Source: Eisenbergiella sp963559585 (GTDB lineage: Bacteria; Bacillota; Clostridia; Lachnospirales; Lachnospiraceae). Taken from it: 64,000 nucleotides of DNA. The notes beneath the pieces are model-generated. The model did no database searches. It was not told where the DNA came from and saw only the letters and a list, made by a program, of their open reading frames with translations. A program made the translations under genes and the position numbers. The stretch covers positions 3,278-67,277 of the forward strand of contig CAUWLJ010000008.1 of assembly GCA_963559585.1 (NCBI GenBank). The letters are read 5' to 3'. This document shows, in pieces, positions 1 to 8,101 of the stretch. Position 1 is the stretch's first letter. The number at the start of each line of letters is the position of its first letter.

Positions 1-740
1 CCTATGATGTGTGGGTGGCGCAGTATGGCGACAGCTGCGATTATCCCAACCCTGCGTTCTGGCAGTACACCGCCAGCGGACAGGTGAACGGAATACAGGG
101 AAATGTGGATCTGAACTTCCAGTTTAAGGATTATTCCAACATTATTATCCCCTATGGCTTTGTGAGCAGAGGCGGAAAAACCTATTTTTATAACAATTAC
201 AAGATGCAGTACGGCTGGGTGGATTATGAAGGAAAACGTTATTTCATGAACGCGGACGGCAGCCTCTATCTGAACGGATGGCTTACCGACGGAGTGAATA
301 CCTTCTACATGGATACCAAGGACGGCCATATGCTTCACGATCTGGTGAATATCCAGGGTAAGAATTATTATTTTGACGCAAACGGCTTTATGCAGAGGGG
401 ACTGGTGAACATCGGCGGTCTGACCTATCTGTTCGGTACGGACGGAAGCATGCAGTACGGCTGGTATACGGATGCCTCCGGCCTGCGCTACTTCAAGGAG
501 GACGGAAGCATGGCAGTAAACCAGACCATGGTTCTGGATGGAAAGACCTGGCTGTTTGATGCCTCCGGCATTGCCACTGAGGTGGTACAGCCTGACATTG
601 ATCTGACGGGTATCGATCCTTCTACCTGGGTGCTGGATCCTGCAACAGGGAATATGATCGACACTGCCACAGGGCTTCCGGTTGATCCGGCCATTGCGGC
701 GGCAGTGATCGCGCAGGCGCAGGCCCAGGCGGCACAGTAA
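1..740 (+). CDS. GH25 muramidase with cell-wall-binding repeats (3' part)
   Basis: The reading frame is already open at the window edge (codons from base 3), so the N-terminus is missing. The first ~38 residues (YDVWVAQYG, then FWQYT.SG.V.GI.G.VDLN) match the end of a GH25 lysozyme barrel, which hydrolyses the MurNAc-GlcNAc bond of peptidoglycan. They are followed by roughly six choline-binding/glucan-binding type repeats of about 20 residues (G-W...G..YF...DGSM), used for attachment to cell-wall polymers. The C-terminus is an acidic, then Ala/Gln-rich tail. An exported autolysin or wall-remodelling enzyme is inferred; the signal peptide cannot be seen. A strong terminator-like hairpin follows. 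It could instead be a phage-like endolysin, but no phage genes are nearby. Confidence 0.85.
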   Translation, partial: YDVWVAQYGDSCDYPNPAFWQYTASGQVNGIQGNVDLNFQFKDYSNIIIPYGFVSRGGKTYFYNNYKMQYGWVDYEGKRYFMNADGSLYLNGWLTDGVNTFYMDTKDGHMLHDLVNIQGKNYYFDANGFMQRGLVNIGGLTYLFGTDGSMQYGWYTDASGLRYFKEDGSMAVNQTMVLDGKTWLFDASGIATEVVQPDIDLTGIDPSTWVLDPATGNMIDTATGLPVDPAIAAAVIAQAQAQAAQ

Positions 741-766
741 AATCTGCATTGAGATAGAGACGGGAA

Positions 767-831
767 AAGGAGACGGGCTTAGGAGTATGCTTTATGTGTA
801 CTCCGGCCTGTCTCTTTTCTTTTCCTTTCTT
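767..831 (+). terminator. Rho-independent terminator after the GH25 gene
   Basis: A long imperfect stem pairs 770-788 (GAGACGGGCTTAGGAGTA) with 796-814 (TACTCCGGCCTGTCTC) and is followed directly by a T-rich tract at 815-831. Confidence 0.8.
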
Positions 832-936
832 AAACAGGTGAAAACGAGGGAGAGAGCGGCTCCTGCATGAAAGGTATATTCCCGCCCTGGGTACATAAAA
901 TGTGATATAGAAACTGCACAGGGGGGAGTTTCCCTT

Positions 937-2202
937 ATGATGGAACGTATCAGCCGGGTTTGGACGGGAGGACGGCGGAGGAGGCTGCTGCCTCTGCTCC
1001 TGATTCTTACCCTTGTATTTGCCCCGCCGGTTTCCGGTTCCGCCCGGGAGAGGGAGTGGATGGCAGCAGAGCTTCTTCTGCCGGAGGAGTCCTCTGATGG
1101 GCCGCCTGCCGCTTCGGAGCCGGTGAACATTTCTTCCCCGTCCGCTATTCTGATGGAGGCCTCCACAGGCAGCGTGATCTACGAACAGAATGCGGACGCG
1201 GTCTGTTCCCCGGCCAGTATCACCAAGATCATGACGCTCCTTCTGATCTTCGAGGCCCTGGAGGAGGGGAAGATCAGCCTGGAGGATGAGGTGATGACCA
1301 GCGCACATGCCCAGTCCATGGGAGGGAGCCAGGTGTTCCTGGAGGAGGGTGAGCTGCAGACGGTGGATACCATGATCAAGTGTATCGCCGTTGCCAGCGG
1401 AAACGATGCGGCGGTAGCCATGGCGGAGTTTATCGCGGGGAGCGAGGAAGAATTTGTCTCCCGGATGAACGAAAGAGCCGCACAGCTGGGCATGGAGAAC
1501 ACCCGGTTCGAGGACTGCTGCGGGCTTACCGACTCTGACGGCCACCATACGACGGCCAGAGATGTGGCGGTAATGTCCAGGGAGCTGATCACGAAGCATC
1601 CTGATATTTTCAACTATACCACCATCTGGATGGAGGACATTACTCACAATACGGCAAGGGGAAGCGCTCCCTTCACCCTGTCCTCCACCAACAAGCTGCT
1701 GAAACAGTATCAGTGGACTACCGGATTGAAAACCGGCTCCACCAGCAAGGCAAAATACTGTCTGTCCGCTACGGCCAGAAAGGATGATATTGAGCTGATT
1801 GCGGTGGTGATGACCGCTCCGGATTACAAGGTGCGGTTTGCGGATGCGGTTACGCTTTTAAACTATGGCTACAGTGTGAGCGCCGTTTTCCGGGATGAAA
1901 ATAAGGATGCCCTGCCGGATGCGAAGGTGGAGGGCGGGACAAAGGAGACGGCAGGCCTGTCCTACGCCGGAGAATTTCGTTATCTGGATACGGAGGGAAA
2001 TGATCTTGGCAGCATAGAAAAGACGCTGAGCCTGCCGGAGGAGGTCAGAGCTCCCATTCAGGCAGGGCAGAAAGCGGGAGAGGCGCTGTACAGCCTGAAC
2101 GGGAAAACCATAGGAACGGTGGATGTGCTGTATACGGAGTCCGTGGAGGCGGCGGTGTATCGGGACTATCTTTTGAAAGTTTTGCTACATTTTCTTTTAT
2201 AA
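937..2202 (+). CDS. dacF: D-alanyl-D-alanine carboxypeptidase (DacF/PBP5 family), first copy
   Basis: This 421-aa protein has an Arg-rich N-terminus and hydrophobic core (residues ~15-34), fitting a signal peptide. All three penicillin-binding motifs are present: SITK (94-97, nucleophile Ser94), SGN (154-156) and KTG (265-267). Family members trim the terminal D-Ala from peptidoglycan pentapeptides outside the membrane. The region after ~310 corresponds to the PBP5 C-terminal beta domain, ending in a short hydrophobic YLLKVLLHFLL tail that may act as membrane anchor. The start is set by GGGGGGAG at 921-928, 8 nt upstream; a second ATG follows at once. A second D,D-carboxypeptidase lies 4.3 kb downstream, so partial redundancy is likely. 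Confidence 0.92.
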   Translation: MMERISRVWTGGRRRRLLPLLLILTLVFAPPVSGSAREREWMAAELLLPEESSDGPPAASEPVNISSPSAILMEASTGSVIYEQNADAVCSPASITKIMTLLLIFEALEEGKISLEDEVMTSAHAQSMGGSQVFLEEGELQTVDTMIKCIAVASGNDAAVAMAEFIAGSEEEFVSRMNERAAQLGMENTRFEDCCGLTDSDGHHTTARDVAVMSRELITKHPDIFNYTTIWMEDITHNTARGSAPFTLSSTNKLLKQYQWTTGLKTGSTSKAKYCLSATARKDDIELIAVVMTAPDYKVRFADAVTLLNYGYSVSAVFRDENKDALPDAKVEGGTKETAGLSYAGEFRYLDTEGNDLGSIEKTLSLPEEVRAPIQAGQKAGEALYSLNGKTIGTVDVLYTESVEAAVYRDYLLKVLLHFLL

Positions 2203-2349
2203 TTGGAAGTTCTATGGTATACTTTGAAATATCCATCAGCCGTGCCATGCAGAAAGGCAGGGCTCCGGGGGCCGCCCGGCAGCGGTGTGTCCGGCATACA
2301 GGCACAACAGGGCTGATGCGGGAATTTTATTGAGAAGGGAAGCTGGTCT

Positions 2350-3204
2350 GTGGCCATTATAATATTTGTGGCGGCTGCTGCCGCATTGTGTCTGCTTTTG
2401 GTGATGCTCCGGGATTCCAACCGTTTTGTTACGAAGGAGTACCGTATTGCCTGTCCGGGCCTGAAAAGAAATCATAGGTTCGTTATGCTGTCCGATCTGC
2501 ACAACAAGCAGTACGGAGCGGGAAATGAGAGGCTTCTGGCTGCGGTCAGGAAGGCGGAGCCGGAGGGGATTCTGATCGCCGGGGATATGCTCACCTCCCA
2601 GTCCACCGGTTATGTGCGGCCCGCACTGGAGCTGGTGAAGGCGCTGGCAGGAAGCTGGCCGGTCTATTACGGCTATGGCAATCATGAATACCGGATGCAG
2701 ACGGAGCCGGAGCGCTATGGAAGTGGATTTGCCGCCTACAGGAAGGAGCTGGAGGAAGCGGGCGTTATCTTTCTGGAAAACGAAAGCGTGCTCCTTCCGG
2801 AGGCCGGCATACGGATCTGGGGCCTGCAGATCGGCCGGGAGTATTATAAGAAGTGCAGAAGGGTTTCCATGGAGGTCTCCGTACTGAACCGACTTCTGGG
2901 ACGGCCGGAGGAAGGGGTATTCCATATCCTTCTGGCCCATAATCCGGAATATTTTCCGGCCTATGCCGGATGGGGAGCGGATCTGGTGCTGTCCGGCCAT
3001 GTGCACGGCGGCATTATGCGCCTTCCGCTTCTGGGGGGCGTGCTGTCTCCGTCCCTTCGGTTTTTCCCCAAATATGACGGCGGGCTGTTCCGGGAGGGCG
3101 GCAGCAGGATGATTCTTGGCAGGGGCCTTGGCAGCCACACCATTCCCGTTCGTGTTTTTAATCCGGGAGAGCTGGTGGTGATAGAGCTGTTGGCGGAGCG
3201 GTGA
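2350..3204 (+). CDS. Membrane-anchored metallophosphoesterase (YkuE-like)
   Basis: This 284-aa protein starts with GTG, chosen because GAGAAGGGA lies 9-10 nt upstream and no ATG fits. An N-terminal hydrophobic helix (residues ~2-19) should anchor it, with the calcineurin-like phosphoesterase domain outside. Metal-binding signatures are in order: SDLHN (D and H), AGDM, GNHEYR, a downstream AHNPE and GHVHGG. Members of this group hydrolyse phosphodiester or pyrophosphate bonds, including UDP-sugar or lipid substrates; the substrate here cannot be told. It sits 7 nt before scpA and probably shares its transcript. Confidence 0.85.
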   Translation: MAIIIFVAAAAALCLLLVMLRDSNRFVTKEYRIACPGLKRNHRFVMLSDLHNKQYGAGNERLLAAVRKAEPEGILIAGDMLTSQSTGYVRPALELVKALAGSWPVYYGYGNHEYRMQTEPERYGSGFAAYRKELEEAGVIFLENESVLLPEAGIRIWGLQIGREYYKKCRRVSMEVSVLNRLLGRPEEGVFHILLAHNPEYFPAYAGWGADLVLSGHVHGGIMRLPLLGGVLSPSLRFFPKYDGGLFREGGSRMILGRGLGSHTIPVRVFNPGELVVIELLAER

Positions 3205-3211
3205 GCGGGAT

Positions 3212-4051
3212 ATGGCGATTGAAGTGAAACTGCAGGTGTTTGAAGGCCCTCTGGATCTTCTCCTGCATCTGATAGAAAAAAATAAGGTTGACATTTACGA
3301 TATTCCCATTGTGGAGATCACCGGACAGTATATGGACTACATCAAAAAGATGGATGCTCAGGATATGAACGTAATGAGCGAGTTTCTGGTGATGGCGGCC
3401 ACGCTCCTGGACATCAAATGCAGGATGCTCCTCCCCAGGCAGGTCAGTGAGGAGGGTGAGGAGGAGGATCCCAGGCAGGAGCTGGTGCAGAAGCTTCTGG
3501 AATACAAGGCCTACAAGTATATGTCCTATGAGCTGAAGAGCATGGAGGTGGATGCGGGGAGAGCCTTTTACAAGGAAACCACCCTTCCCGAACAGGTGGC
3601 CTCCTACCGTCAGCCGGTGGATCTGGAGGAGCTTCTGAAGGATGTGACCCTCACCCGCCTCCATTCGGTGTTCCGCAGCTGCCTGAAGCGGCAGGAGGAC
3701 AAGGTGGATCCGGTGCGCAGCAGCTTCGGACGCATCGAAAAGGACGAGGTCAGCATAGAGAAAAAGGCCAGGTATGTGACGGATTATATCCGAAGCCACA
3801 GCCGGCTCAGGTTCACGGAGCTGCTGGATCGGGCAGGAAGCCGGATGGACGTGATCGTCACCTTCCTGGTGGTGCTGGAGCTGATGAAAACGGGGGCTGT
3901 GAGTGTGGAGCAGGAGGAGATCGAGGGAGAAATCATGATCACAGCCAATGAAACTATGGAGGAGCTGGAGCATCTGCAGCTTACGTCCCTGGACGGAAAC
4001 GCCCGGGAAGAACAGGCAGACGGCCAGGAGGAAACGGAGGGATCAGACTGA
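3212..4051 (+). CDS. scpA: Segregation and condensation protein A
   Basis: This 279-aa kleisin begins with the family's typical KLQVFEGPLDLLLHLIEKNKVDIYDIPI block. ScpA bridges the SMC ATPase heads and binds ScpB to form the chromosome-condensing SMC-ScpAB complex. The acidic centre (EEGEEEDPRQEL) and the C-terminal winged-helix region (RFTELLDRAGSR..VIVTFLVVLELMK) are in place. It ends overlapping scpB, as in most Firmicutes, so the two are co-translated. Start ATG at 3212 follows the phosphoesterase stop by 7 nt; the upstream GAGCGG is a modest ribosome binding site. Confidence 0.97.
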   Translation: MAIEVKLQVFEGPLDLLLHLIEKNKVDIYDIPIVEITGQYMDYIKKMDAQDMNVMSEFLVMAATLLDIKCRMLLPRQVSEEGEEEDPRQELVQKLLEYKAYKYMSYELKSMEVDAGRAFYKETTLPEQVASYRQPVDLEELLKDVTLTRLHSVFRSCLKRQEDKVDPVRSSFGRIEKDEVSIEKKARYVTDYIRSHSRLRFTELLDRAGSRMDVIVTFLVVLELMKTGAVSVEQEEIEGEIMITANETMEELEHLQLTSLDGNAREEQADGQEETEGSD

Positions 4052-4656
4052 GCAGGAAAAATGCGGAGCGCAGGCGGCAGGAGGCCGTAATCGAGGCGGT
4101 ATTGTTTGCCATGGGAGAGAGCGTGGAGCTGGACAAGCTGGCGGCCGCCCTGGAGGAGGAGCCGGACACGGTGCGCAGGCTCCTTCACGAAATGAAGGAG
4201 GAATGGGAGAGGCAGGGACGCGGCGTAACGATTGCGGAGCTGGACAATTCTTTTCAGATGTGCACCAGGGGGGAACTGTATGAATATCTGGTCAGGGTGG
4301 CGAAGGCGCCGAAAAAATACGTGCTGACGGACACGCTTCTGGAAACGCTTTCCATTATTGCTTACAAGCAGCCGGTTACGAAGCTGGAGGTGGAGAGGAT
4401 CAGAGGAGTCAGCTGTGACCATGCTGTGAATAAATTGATAGAATTTGATCTGGTGATGGAGCTGGGAAGGCTGGATGCGCCGGGCAGACCGCTTCTGTTC
4501 GGCACCACAGAGCAGTTTTTGAGAAGCTTTGGTGTGAAATCACTGGAGGAGCTGCCCAGGCTGAACGATGGGAAGCTGGAGGAGTTCCGGGCGGAGGCGG
4601 AGGCGGAGGCAAGGCTTTCGCTGGAGCCGGAGGGGGATTCCAAGAAAGAGGGATAG
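4048..4656 (+). CDS. scpB: Segregation and condensation protein B, probable CTG start
   Basis: This is the winged-helix partner of ScpA in the SMC complex, about 202 aa. The conserved N-terminal block (EAVIEAVLFAMGESVELDKLA) begins upstream of the first conventional start (TTG at 4102), which would cut it in half. In that frame no ATG, GTG or TTG lies between the scpA region and 4102; the best candidate is CTG at 4048, overlapping the scpA stop (CTGA) and preceded by GGAGGG 6 nt away. The rest is intact: NSFQMCTRGE, LETLSIIAYKQPVTKLEVERIRGV and GRPLLFGTTEQFL. The start codon is inference; the identity is secure. Confidence 0.93.
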   Translation: MSRKNAERRRQEAVIEAVLFAMGESVELDKLAAALEEEPDTVRRLLHEMKEEWERQGRGVTIAELDNSFQMCTRGELYEYLVRVAKAPKKYVLTDTLLETLSIIAYKQPVTKLEVERIRGVSCDHAVNKLIEFDLVMELGRLDAPGRPLLFGTTEQFLRSFGVKSLEELPRLNDGKLEEFRAEAEAEARLSLEPEGDSKKEG

Positions 4657-4825
4657 CGGCCGTCCTTTGGCAGAGGAATGGTGCTGTCAGCAAAAAGCCT
4701 GACCACAGGAGAAGATCCGGCGGGCAGGCGGTGACGGGGAGGCAGAACGGCTCTCTTTGCAGGCGGGACTGCGGGGAAGCCTTTTGCATAGAAGAAACTA
4801 TGATAAAAAAGAAGGAGGAAGGATT

Positions 4826-6334
4826 ATGCTGTATATCATAATCGGAGCTGTACTGGCAGTTATTATTGGAGTTGTCATATCCGGGTATAAGAAAGCGCCC
4901 CCGGATACCGCGTTCATTATTTCCGGTCTGCGCAAGAAGATCATTATTGGAAAGGCCAGTGTGAAGATCCCGTTTCTGGAGCGGATGGATAAGCTGAGCC
5001 TGAAGCTGATCGCTATTGATGTAAAGACCACCAATGCAGTACCTACAGCGGATTACATCAACATCCAGGTGGATGCGGCTGTGAATGTGAAGATCTCCAG
5101 CGAACCCGACAGGCTTGCCCTGGCTGCAGAGAACTTCCTGAACCAGAACACTCAGTACATCGCGGCAATCGCCAGAGAGGTGCTGGAGGGAAACATGCGT
5201 GAGATCGTGGGACGCATGCGCCTGGAGGAGATGGTGAGCGACAGACAGAAGTTTGCCAATCTGGTAAAGGAAAACGCGGAGCCGGATCTGGCTGCCATGG
5301 GTCTGGACATCGTAAGCTTTAATGTGCAGAACTTTTCGGACGGCAACGGCGTGATCGAGGATCTGGGTATCGATAACATTTCCCAGATCAAGAAGAAGGC
5401 CGCCATTGCCAAGGCGGAGGCGGAGAAGGAGATCGCCGTTGCCAAGGCGGACGCAGACCGGCAGGCTAACGATGCCCGCATCAATGCGGAGCGGGAGATT
5501 GCCAAGAAGAACAATGAGCTGTCCCTGCAGAAATCCGAGCTGAAGAAGCTGGAGGATACGAAGAAGGCGGAAGCGGACGCGGCCTACAGCATTCAGCAGC
5601 AGCAGCAGAGAAAGACCATCGAGATCGCCACTGCGGAGGCAAGCATTGCCAAGCAGGAAAAAGAGGTTATCTTAAAGCAGCGCGAGGCTGAGGTGCAGGA
5701 AAAGGCTCTGGACGCCCAGGTGAAGAAGAAATCCGAGGCGGAGAGATATGCCCGTCAGCAGCAGTCCGAGGCGGAGCTGTATGAGCGCCAGAAGCGTGCG
5801 GAGGCGGAGAAATTTGAGACGGAAAAGGAAGCCATGGCGATGAAGGCCACTGCGGAGGCTCAGAAATTTGCCAAGGAGCAGGAGGCTGCCGGAATCCGTA
5901 TGGTAGGTGAGGCTGAGGCAGAAGCCATCCGCGCCAAGGGTCTTGCTGAGGCTGAGGCTATGGAGAAGAAGGCTCTGGCGTATCAGAAGTACAACAACGC
6001 CGCAATGGCCGAGATGCTCATCGGCGTGCTGCCCGATATTGCAGGCAAAATTGCGGAGCCGCTCACCAGGATTGACAAGATCACCATTATCGGCGGCGGG
6101 GAGAACAACGGTGTGGCAGGCGTGGCGGATCATGTGCCTGCTGTGATGGCAAGGCTGTTTGAGACCATGAAGGACACGGTAGGTATCGATATGGCGGAGA
6201 TCGTGAAGGCCGGTACCTATGACGCCCAGGTGAACCGCAACGTGAACATCAGCGTGGAGGACGGCACAGATGCCGGGAAGGCTGCTGCAAAGGCGGCGGC
6301 CGCCGTGGCTGTGACGGAGGCCATGGAGAAATAA
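4826..6334 (+). CDS. floT: Flotillin-family membrane scaffold protein (YuaG/FloT-like)
   Basis: This 502-aa protein has an N-terminal hydrophobic hairpin (residues 2-20), an SPFH/band 7 domain (~30-200) and a long Glu/Ala/Lys-rich helical flotillin region (~200-400) with the repeat AEAEAIRAKGLAEAEAMEKKA. Flotillins organise functional membrane microdomains and influence secretion and signalling complexes. ATG at 4826 is chosen over the upstream in-frame ATG at 4757 because GGAGGAAGG lies just before it and the membrane segment then begins at residue 2. Bacillus floT follows an NfeD gene, but no NfeD partner is seen here. Confidence 0.93.
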   Translation: MLYIIIGAVLAVIIGVVISGYKKAPPDTAFIISGLRKKIIIGKASVKIPFLERMDKLSLKLIAIDVKTTNAVPTADYINIQVDAAVNVKISSEPDRLALAAENFLNQNTQYIAAIAREVLEGNMREIVGRMRLEEMVSDRQKFANLVKENAEPDLAAMGLDIVSFNVQNFSDGNGVIEDLGIDNISQIKKKAAIAKAEAEKEIAVAKADADRQANDARINAEREIAKKNNELSLQKSELKKLEDTKKAEADAAYSIQQQQQRKTIEIATAEASIAKQEKEVILKQREAEVQEKALDAQVKKKSEAERYARQQQSEAELYERQKRAEAEKFETEKEAMAMKATAEAQKFAKEQEAAGIRMVGEAEAEAIRAKGLAEAEAMEKKALAYQKYNNAAMAEMLIGVLPDIAGKIAEPLTRIDKITIIGGGENNGVAGVADHVPAVMARLFETMKDTVGIDMAEIVKAGTYDAQVNRNVNISVEDGTDAGKAAAKAAAAVAVTEAMEK

Positions 6335-6346
6335 CGGATTGATAAA

Positions 6347-6385
6347 ATTCCTGCCTGGGCCGGAGACAACGGCCCGGGCAGGAAT
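6347..6385 (+). terminator. Hairpin after the flotillin gene
   Basis: A near-perfect stem pairs CCTGCCTGGGCCG (6350-6362) with CGGCCCGGGCAGG (6370-6382) around a 7-nt loop. No long T tract follows, so termination may be incomplete. Confidence 0.6.
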
Positions 6386-6501
6386 TGTCTCCGGCGCCGG
6401 AGCATGAAGGAGGAGTATTTAACGCGCTGGTTCTTTTAACTGCATATTCGGCGCGCCCGCTCCATAAAATGAGATAAGCGTTTTTTACAACGGGGCGGCT
6501 T

Positions 6502-7812
6502 ATGCGATTCCACTTTTTTATCAAAAAAATATCCCTCGTTCTTCTTCTTGCCGCAAGCCTGGCACTGACCCTGCCCGGCGGAGCCGTGACTGTGCTTGCG
6601 GAAGAGAAGGAGGAGGCGGCAGGAGAACTGTACGCCCTGTCCGCGGTCCTGATGGATGCGGACAATGGGCGTATTTTGCTGCAGAAAAACGGGGAACAGG
6701 CGCTTCCCATGGCCAGCACAACCAAGATTATGACCTGTATCCTGACGCTGGAGGAGGCAGAGCTGGACGATTATGTGTCGGTTTCCTCCTATGCGGCAGG
6801 GATGCCAAAGGTTCATCTGGGGGTAAGGAAGGGGCAGGTGTTCCGGCTGCGCGACCTGCTCTACTCCCTGATGCTGGAGTCCCACAACGATTCGGCTGCC
6901 ATCATTGCGGAGCATGTGGGAAATCTGTTAAAGGGAGGAGGAAAACGCAGTGCGGACAACACGGAGGAGGAAAGCAGGGATTCCATTCTGCGCTTCACCA
7001 CGCTGATGAATGCAAAGGCGGAGGAAATAGGGTGTGAAAACACTTTTTTTGTCACGCCAAACGGCTTGGACGGGATTCTGACGCTGACGGACGGGGAGGG
7101 AAACCAGGTGGAAAAGCAGCACTCCACCACGGCCGCAGATCTGGCCCGTATCATGAGCTACTGTGTTACCGATTCTCCCAAAAGGGATGAATTTCTGGAG
7201 ATCACCCGCACCCCGTCCTATTCCTTTACCGACTATGAGCTGGGAGAGGGAAGCCAGTGGAGAAGCGGAGGGCGGCAGTACGCATGCAGCAATCATAATG
7301 CTTTTCTCACCATGATGGAAGGGGCGCTTACCGGAAAAACGGGATTTACGGGGAAGGCGGGCTACTGCTATGTGGGGGCGCTTCGCAGGGATGGGAAAAC
7401 CTTCTCCATCGCCCTGCTTGCCTGCGGCTGGCCCAACAATAAAAGCTGGAAGTGGCATGATGCCGCTGTCCTGTACGAGTATGGGCTGAACCATTACGAA
7501 AAAAAGAATATTTATCAGTCTCCCGACCTGCCCCTTCTGCCTGTGACAGGCGGGATCTGTGACAGTGCAGCCCTTGCCTGCCAGGAGCAGGAGCTTACCC
7601 TGCTTCTCTCCCAGGAGGATCAGGTGAGCGTGCAGATGGAGCTGGCTGACAGTCTGGAAGCGCCGTTTTCCCAGGGAACCAGGGTGGGAACGCAGGACTA
7701 CTATGTGGACGGCAGGCTCTATGCCAGTCTCCCCATTGTGACGGCGGAGGGTGTGGAACAGATCACCTACCGTTACTGTCTGGAACAGCTCCTTGAAAGG
7801 ATCCTCTTTTAA
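6502..7812 (+). CDS. D-alanyl-D-alanine carboxypeptidase, second copy
   Basis: This 436-aa paralogue of the gene at 937 has a signal peptide (MRFHFFIKKISLVLLLAASL, then Ala-rich to ~33). Active-site motifs are STTK (72-75), SHN (127-129) and KTG (279-281). It is predicted to remove terminal D-Ala from peptidoglycan stem peptides at the outer face of the membrane. There is an insertion of charged residues (GGGKRSADNTEEESRDS, ~145-161) after the SxN motif. The C-terminal region is short and lacks a clear amphipathic anchor, so it may be released or wall-associated. Sporulation roles are common for DacF/DacB relatives but cannot be assigned here. Confidence 0.92.
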   Translation: MRFHFFIKKISLVLLLAASLALTLPGGAVTVLAEEKEEAAGELYALSAVLMDADNGRILLQKNGEQALPMASTTKIMTCILTLEEAELDDYVSVSSYAAGMPKVHLGVRKGQVFRLRDLLYSLMLESHNDSAAIIAEHVGNLLKGGGKRSADNTEEESRDSILRFTTLMNAKAEEIGCENTFFVTPNGLDGILTLTDGEGNQVEKQHSTTAADLARIMSYCVTDSPKRDEFLEITRTPSYSFTDYELGEGSQWRSGGRQYACSNHNAFLTMMEGALTGKTGFTGKAGYCYVGALRRDGKTFSIALLACGWPNNKSWKWHDAAVLYEYGLNHYEKKNIYQSPDLPLLPVTGGICDSAALACQEQELTLLLSQEDQVSVQMELADSLEAPFSQGTRVGTQDYYVDGRLYASLPIVTAEGVEQITYRYCLEQLLERILF

Positions 7813-7887
7813 ATACCCGCTTTCTCTGCTCTTTTTCCCGTATGCCGGCGCTGCCCTGTTTCTGCCCCGGCAGAGCCGTTCAGATTT

Positions 7888-7949
7888 TGTAAAAATATCT
7901 GAAATTTTTATTTTTACATCTAGTCGTTTTATTCTTTTCATGTTATACT
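7888..7949 (+). promoter_or_regulatory. Candidate promoter and CodY-like operator of the decarboxylase operon
   Basis: An extended -10 element (TG-N-TATACT, 7941-7949) lies about 150 nt before mmdA, with no good -35. Just upstream is a perfect inverted repeat, TGTAAAAATA (7888-7897) and TATTTTTACA (7909-7918). Its centre, AAATATCTGAAATTT (7893-7907), matches the low-GC Firmicute CodY consensus AATTTTCWGAAAATT at 12 of 15 positions. Control by CodY or another dimeric repressor is inference. Confidence 0.45.
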
Positions 7950-8101
7950 TCTAAAATACGGGTGCTGTGGGCACAGGTATTCATGGGGCGGGGCAGAAGA
8001 GCCCGGCCGCAGGGAGACCGCAGATTTCAGCCTGCAGGTGTCAGACGGCGGCCGTACATAAAGTTAACTTTTTTATTAATATAAAATGGAGGGCTGAAAA
8101 A

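Noticed and set aside
2173..2190. TTGAAAGTTTTGCT at the 3' end of the first dacF matches the core of the dispersed element
   Set aside because: Only 14 nt match, none of the element's hairpins is present, and the segment encodes a plausible DacF tail.
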